The position numbers and the translations under genes are program-made. From the NCBI RefSeq assembly GCF_007680605.1, contig NZ_VEIO01000004.1:84094-148093 (forward strand): a stretch of DNA of 64,000 nucleotides, written 5' to 3'. The notes beneath the pieces are model-generated. The model ran no database searches. It saw only the letters and a list, made by a program, of their open reading frames with translations, and was not told where the DNA came from. This stretch comes from Paenibacillus xylanexedens. Its GTDB lineage: Bacteria; Bacillota; Bacilli; Paenibacillales; Paenibacillaceae. The first letter of the stretch is position 1. Every line of letters begins with the position of its first letter. Shown here one piece after another: positions 61,309-64,000 of the stretch.

Positions 61309-62202
61309 TTATTTCGAAGCTGTCATACGGCGGTACACAACCCGGCCGATCCAGCGCGCGCTCAGATTGAATGCCAGTACCAGAATGACCAGCACGGCAG
61401 AAGCTCCTGCTGCAATTTCTTTGGAATCTGGCCCGATGCCTTCACTGTTGACTTTCCAGATGTGCACGGCTAGTGTTTCCGCAGGACGAAGCGGATTGAT
61501 CGGTGATCTTGGACTTGTTGGATTCCAGTCCGTGAAGTCCAGCGGTGGACTACTCATACCCGCAGTGAACATCAGGGCCGCGGCTTCACCGAAGATCCGA
61601 CCGGATGCCAGAATGGTGCCCGTAATCAAGCTTGGCAGTGCCACAGGCAACAGGATGGACGTAATGATCTTCCATTTGGACAAACCAAGAGCAAGTCCCG
61701 CTTCCTTCTGCTCTTTGGGAACGGCACGGAAAGCTTGCTCCGTCGTCCGTACCATAAGCGGCAAGTTGAAAATCGCCAGTGCCATCGCACCCGATAAGAG
61801 TGAGAAGCCCAGTCCAAACGTATTTACGATCAGCAAAAGTCCAAACAAACCGATAACGATCGATGGGAAAGATGACAATACTTCGACAACCAGTCGAATG
61901 AAACTTGTAACTCGCCCCGGTTTGGCATATTCCGCCATATAAATGCCTCCGCCCCAGCCGAGCGGAATGGTGATGATCAACGTTAAGACAAGCAAGAAGA
62001 TCGAGTTAAAGAGCTGCGGTCCAATTCCGCCGCCACCTTTGAGCAATTGCGGCGCACTCGTCAGGAAGTGCCAGTTGATCTGGCCGATCCCCCGGAACAG
62101 AATAAATCCGAGTAAACCGAGCAAAAGTACAACAATGAATAGAGCCAGAATCACAATGACTACTGTTGCAATTTTATCCGCTGTTTTTGGCTTCATTCTC
62201 AT
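61309..62202 (-). CDS. pstA: Phosphate ABC transporter permease PstA
   Basis: The 297-aa permease has six membrane helices and the PstA-typical [26 protein letters not shown], and [11 protein letters not shown] motifs with the coupling loop [16 protein letters not shown]. The gene starts in the stop codon of pstC (ATGA overlap) with AAAGGAGG 8 nt upstream. It works with PstC as the membrane channel for phosphate. Confidence 0.96.
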   Translation of the reverse strand: MRMKPKTADKIATVVIVILALFIVVLLLGLLGFILFRGIGQINWHFLTSAPQLLKGGGGIGPQLFNSIFLLVLTLIITIPLGWGGGIYMAEYAKPGRVTSFIRLVVEVLSSFPSIVIGLFGLLLIVNTFGLGFSLLSGAMALAIFNLPLMVRTTEQAFRAVPKEQKEAGLALGLSKWKIITSILLPVALPSLITGTILASGRIFGEAAALMFTAGMSSPPLDFTDWNPTSPRSPINPLRPAETLAVHIWKVNSEGIGPDSKEIAAGASAVLVILVLAFNLSARWIGRVVYRRMTASK

Positions 62203-63107
62203 ACCCGGTTCCTCCTTTCAAGCAGACGAACCAGAATGACGAAGACAAAGGTCATTACCAGCAGGACAAGCGCCATGCTCCACAATGCATTGTTATGAAC
62301 AGAACCCATCGTGGTGTTACCCATACTCAGGGTGATTACACTCGTTAATGTTGAAGCAGATTCGAGCAGGGATGTCGGTACATGAGGCGCATTACCGATA
62401 ACCATCTGCACAGCGAGTGCTTCACCGAATGCACGAGCCATACCGAGGACAATACCTGTCAGCAATGCAGGCAACACCGTCGGAATGATTACACGATATA
62501 TCGTTTGCCAACGTGTCGCGCCAAGTGCGTAAGAAGATTCACGCAACCCCTTAGGCAAAGCTGACAACGCATCTGCCATAATACTCGTTACAGTAGGCAA
62601 TATCATGACGGACAAAACAAGACATCCGGCTGCAATCCCGATTCCTGCTCCTCCGAAAATACTACGCAACATAGGAACAATTACGCTCAGACCGATAAAT
62701 CCGTACACGACGGATGGAATACCGGAAAGCAATTCAATTGCAGGTTGCAAAATCTTTTTACCTTTACCCGGTACAATCTCGGTCATAAAGAGCGCCGCAC
62801 ACAGACTAAGCGGACTCGCAATCAATGCAGCAAGCAAGGTGGTTGTAAAGGAACCCGTGATGAACGGCAATGCACCATAAACGCCAGGCTCACCTGTTGG
62901 ATTCCACGTTTTCCCGAAAATGAATTCACGTACGCTCACGCCATCTTGGAAAAAGGTAGATAATCCTTTGGATGCGACAAAATATACGATGGAAAACATA
63001 ACAACGATCAGGAAAACGACACATATCGACGTGTAGATCCGTCCCGTCCACTCTTCCCAGTAATGTTTCTCTCTCAAGGGCCGGCGTGGTTTCAGTTTAT
63101 TGTTCAT
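62199..63107 (-). CDS. pstC: Phosphate ABC transporter permease PstC
   Basis: The roughly 302-aa permease has six helices and the PstC signatures ELLSGIPSVVYGFIGL, GATRWQTIYRVIIPT and GMARAFGEALAVQMVIGN. Two starts compete: ATG at 63107 with AAGGGGGA, chosen here, and ATG at 63134 with AGAAGG; the protein differs only by nine polar residues. A stable hairpin in the gap before it may lower its expression relative to the binding protein. Confidence 0.95.
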   Translation of the reverse strand: MNNKLKPRRPLREKHYWEEWTGRIYTSICVVFLIVVMFSIVYFVASKGLSTFFQDGVSVREFIFGKTWNPTGEPGVYGALPFITGSFTTTLLAALIASPLSLCAALFMTEIVPGKGKKILQPAIELLSGIPSVVYGFIGLSVIVPMLRSIFGGAGIGIAAGCLVLSVMILPTVTSIMADALSALPKGLRESSYALGATRWQTIYRVIIPTVLPALLTGIVLGMARAFGEALAVQMVIGNAPHVPTSLLESASTLTSVITLSMGNTTMGSVHNNALWSMALVLLVMTFVFVILVRLLERRNRV

Positions 63108-63197
63108 TACCGTTCCCCCTTCGGTCTGTTCCATAACAACCATCCTTCTATAGTAGAATTAGTGCAAAATATGGGATAATTCCTGAGCAAACCGCGC

Positions 63198-63226
63198 AAA
63201 GAGGCAGGACCTGGGTCCGCCTCTTT
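63198..63226 (-). terminator. Intercistronic hairpin between pstS and pstC
   Basis: AAAGAGGC with GGACC and their complements GGTCC and GCCTCTTT form a long stem with a two-base loop, just after the pstS stop. No T-run follows, so it probably acts as partial terminator or 3' end stabiliser, giving more binding protein than permease. Confidence 0.72.
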
Positions 63227-63252
63227 CGCTGTATGCGCAAGTTCAAAGAATG

Positions 63253-64000
63253 TTACTGAGTCACATTACCTGCTGCATCGCGTTTTACTTTCATGCCGGA
63301 TACCGGAATGTAGCCCAGTTCCTTAACGTCATTTTGTTGAACTTCATCGCTCAGCATGTAGTCGAGGAATGCCTTAGTTGCTGCATCCGGCTCACCTTTT
63401 GTATACATGTGTTGGTAAGCCCACACTGGATACGTTCCTGCTTCCACGTTCTCAACTGTAGCTTCAACACCGCCGTATTTCAGAACTTGCAAGCTATCAT
63501 CCAGGTAAGAAAGAGCCAGGTAACCAATTGCTCCTGGAGTCTCGGATACCAGTTTCTTAACTGTACCGGAGGAATCTTCCTGGATCGAACCTTGAATATC
63601 TTCTACTTTCGTTCCCAGCGCAAAGTTCTCGAAAGTTGCGCGCGTACCGGAGCTACCTGGACGGTTAACGATAACGATGGCTTGATCTTTACCGCCAACA
63701 TCTTTCCAGTTCGTGATTTTACCGGAGAAAATATCTACCAGTTGTTCTTTTGTCAAATCCGTAACACCCGCATCTTTGTTGCTTACCGGTGCAATCGCTA
63801 CGACTGCTACTTGGTGGTCAACGAGTTCTTTTGCTTTTGCTTCGTCTTTCAACTTCTCTTCAGCAAATACGTCAGAGTTACCGATTGTTGCTTGTCCTTC
63901 GGAAACTTGTGTCAGGCCCGTACCACTACCTCCACCTTGCACTTGTACCATTACGTTCTTATATTGATCAACTGCCATAAATTTTTGTCCAGCTTGCTCT
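63253..64000 (-). CDS. pstS: Phosphate-binding protein PstS (incomplete, runs off the window)
   Basis: The visible 249 codons are the C-terminal two thirds or so of PstS, the surface lipoprotein that captures phosphate. Phosphate-contact motifs are GGGSGTGL and RPGSSGTRATFE, with AIAPVSNKDAGV and the hinge GKITNWKDVGG. The frame continues past position 64000 (the first visible residues are EQAGQKF), so the start and signal peptide are outside the window. It is the first gene of pstS-C-A-B on the minus strand. Confidence 0.95.
   Translation of the reverse strand, partial: EQAGQKFMAVDQYKNVMVQVQGGGSGTGLTQVSEGQATIGNSDVFAEEKLKDEAKAKELVDHQVAVVAIAPVSNKDAGVTDLTKEQLVDIFSGKITNWKDVGGKDQAIVIVNRPGSSGTRATFENFALGTKVEDIQGSIQEDSSGTVKKLVSETPGAIGYLALSYLDDSLQVLKYGGVEATVENVEAGTYPVWAYQHMYTKGEPDAATKAFLDYMLSDEVQQNDVKELGYIPVSGMKVKRDAAGNVTQ

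Overview
This window looks like chromosomal DNA of a Paenibacillus-type member of the Bacillales. That is an inference from Gram-positive ribosome binding sites (AGGAGG-type) before nearly every gene, lipoprotein signals and an SLH protein, a CcdC/YezD/Rrf2 gene set typical of Bacillales, frequent TTG and GTG starts, and moderate base composition with locally AT-rich accessory islands. No rRNA, tRNA, CRISPR array, insertion sequence or phage gene was recognised.

Layout. 1-3.3 kb: bifunctional NAD(P)H-hydrate repair enzyme and an NAD(P)-binding oxidoreductase. 3.3-12.2 kb: a lanthipeptide cluster on the minus strand, read as precursor peptide (45 aa, not obvious to gene callers), three-domain lyase/kinase/cyclase synthetase, a GNAT-like protein, a TPR protein and an S9 prolyl-oligopeptidase, with an MFS exporter and a ribbon-helix-helix regulator just upstream. 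12.4-23.7 kb: an acetyltransferase, then a polymorphic-toxin locus: a 1888-aa secreted subtilase carrying PPC-type domains, a Hint autoprotease and an AHH nuclease tip, its probable immunity gene 15 bp downstream, and a 1397-aa secreted protein with fourteen RCC1 repeats. 24-31 kb: a membrane protein, a sulfate ABC importer (sbp-cysT-cysW) with yezD and a structured 5' leader, and an AT-rich two-gene ATPase/TOPRIM-like pair that resembles RloAB/PARIS-type defence. 31-42 kb: AraC regulator, SLH lipid/cell-wall protein, nitroreductase and Rrf2 regulator, a self-repressed metallo-hydrolase/TetR pair with two operators placed exactly on its promoter, a repeat-rich 1.3-kb gene-free stretch, ccdC, a quinone-oxidoreductase-like MDR enzyme, map, a small Ser/Tyr-rich basic protein, a Ser/Thr kinase and a MerR-like coiled-coil protein. 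43-64 kb: a lactate-dehydrogenase-family enzyme, a 4-PAS hybrid sensor kinase, a BcrA-type ABC exporter with its own two-component system, a GH13 cyclomaltodextrinase/neopullulanase, L-serine dehydratase under a tandem glycine riboswitch, a second two-component system with a lipoprotein, and the high-affinity phosphate importer pstSCAB (pstS runs off the end).

How the genes work together. The lanthipeptide genes form one translationally coupled unit (overlaps of 4-23 bp) ending in a good terminator; the peptidase is the natural candidate for leader removal and the GNAT and TPR proteins are unexplained extra functions. The toxin, immunity and RCC1 genes are also tightly packed on one strand. 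The sulfate, phosphate and serine-dehydratase units are ordinary nutrient operons whose leaders carry visible regulatory RNA structure. The most interesting parts are the lanthipeptide operon, the protease-delivered Hint-AHH toxin with its double-propeller partner, the ATPase/TOPRIM pair, and the symmetric four-copy repeat at 36.84-37.04 kb.
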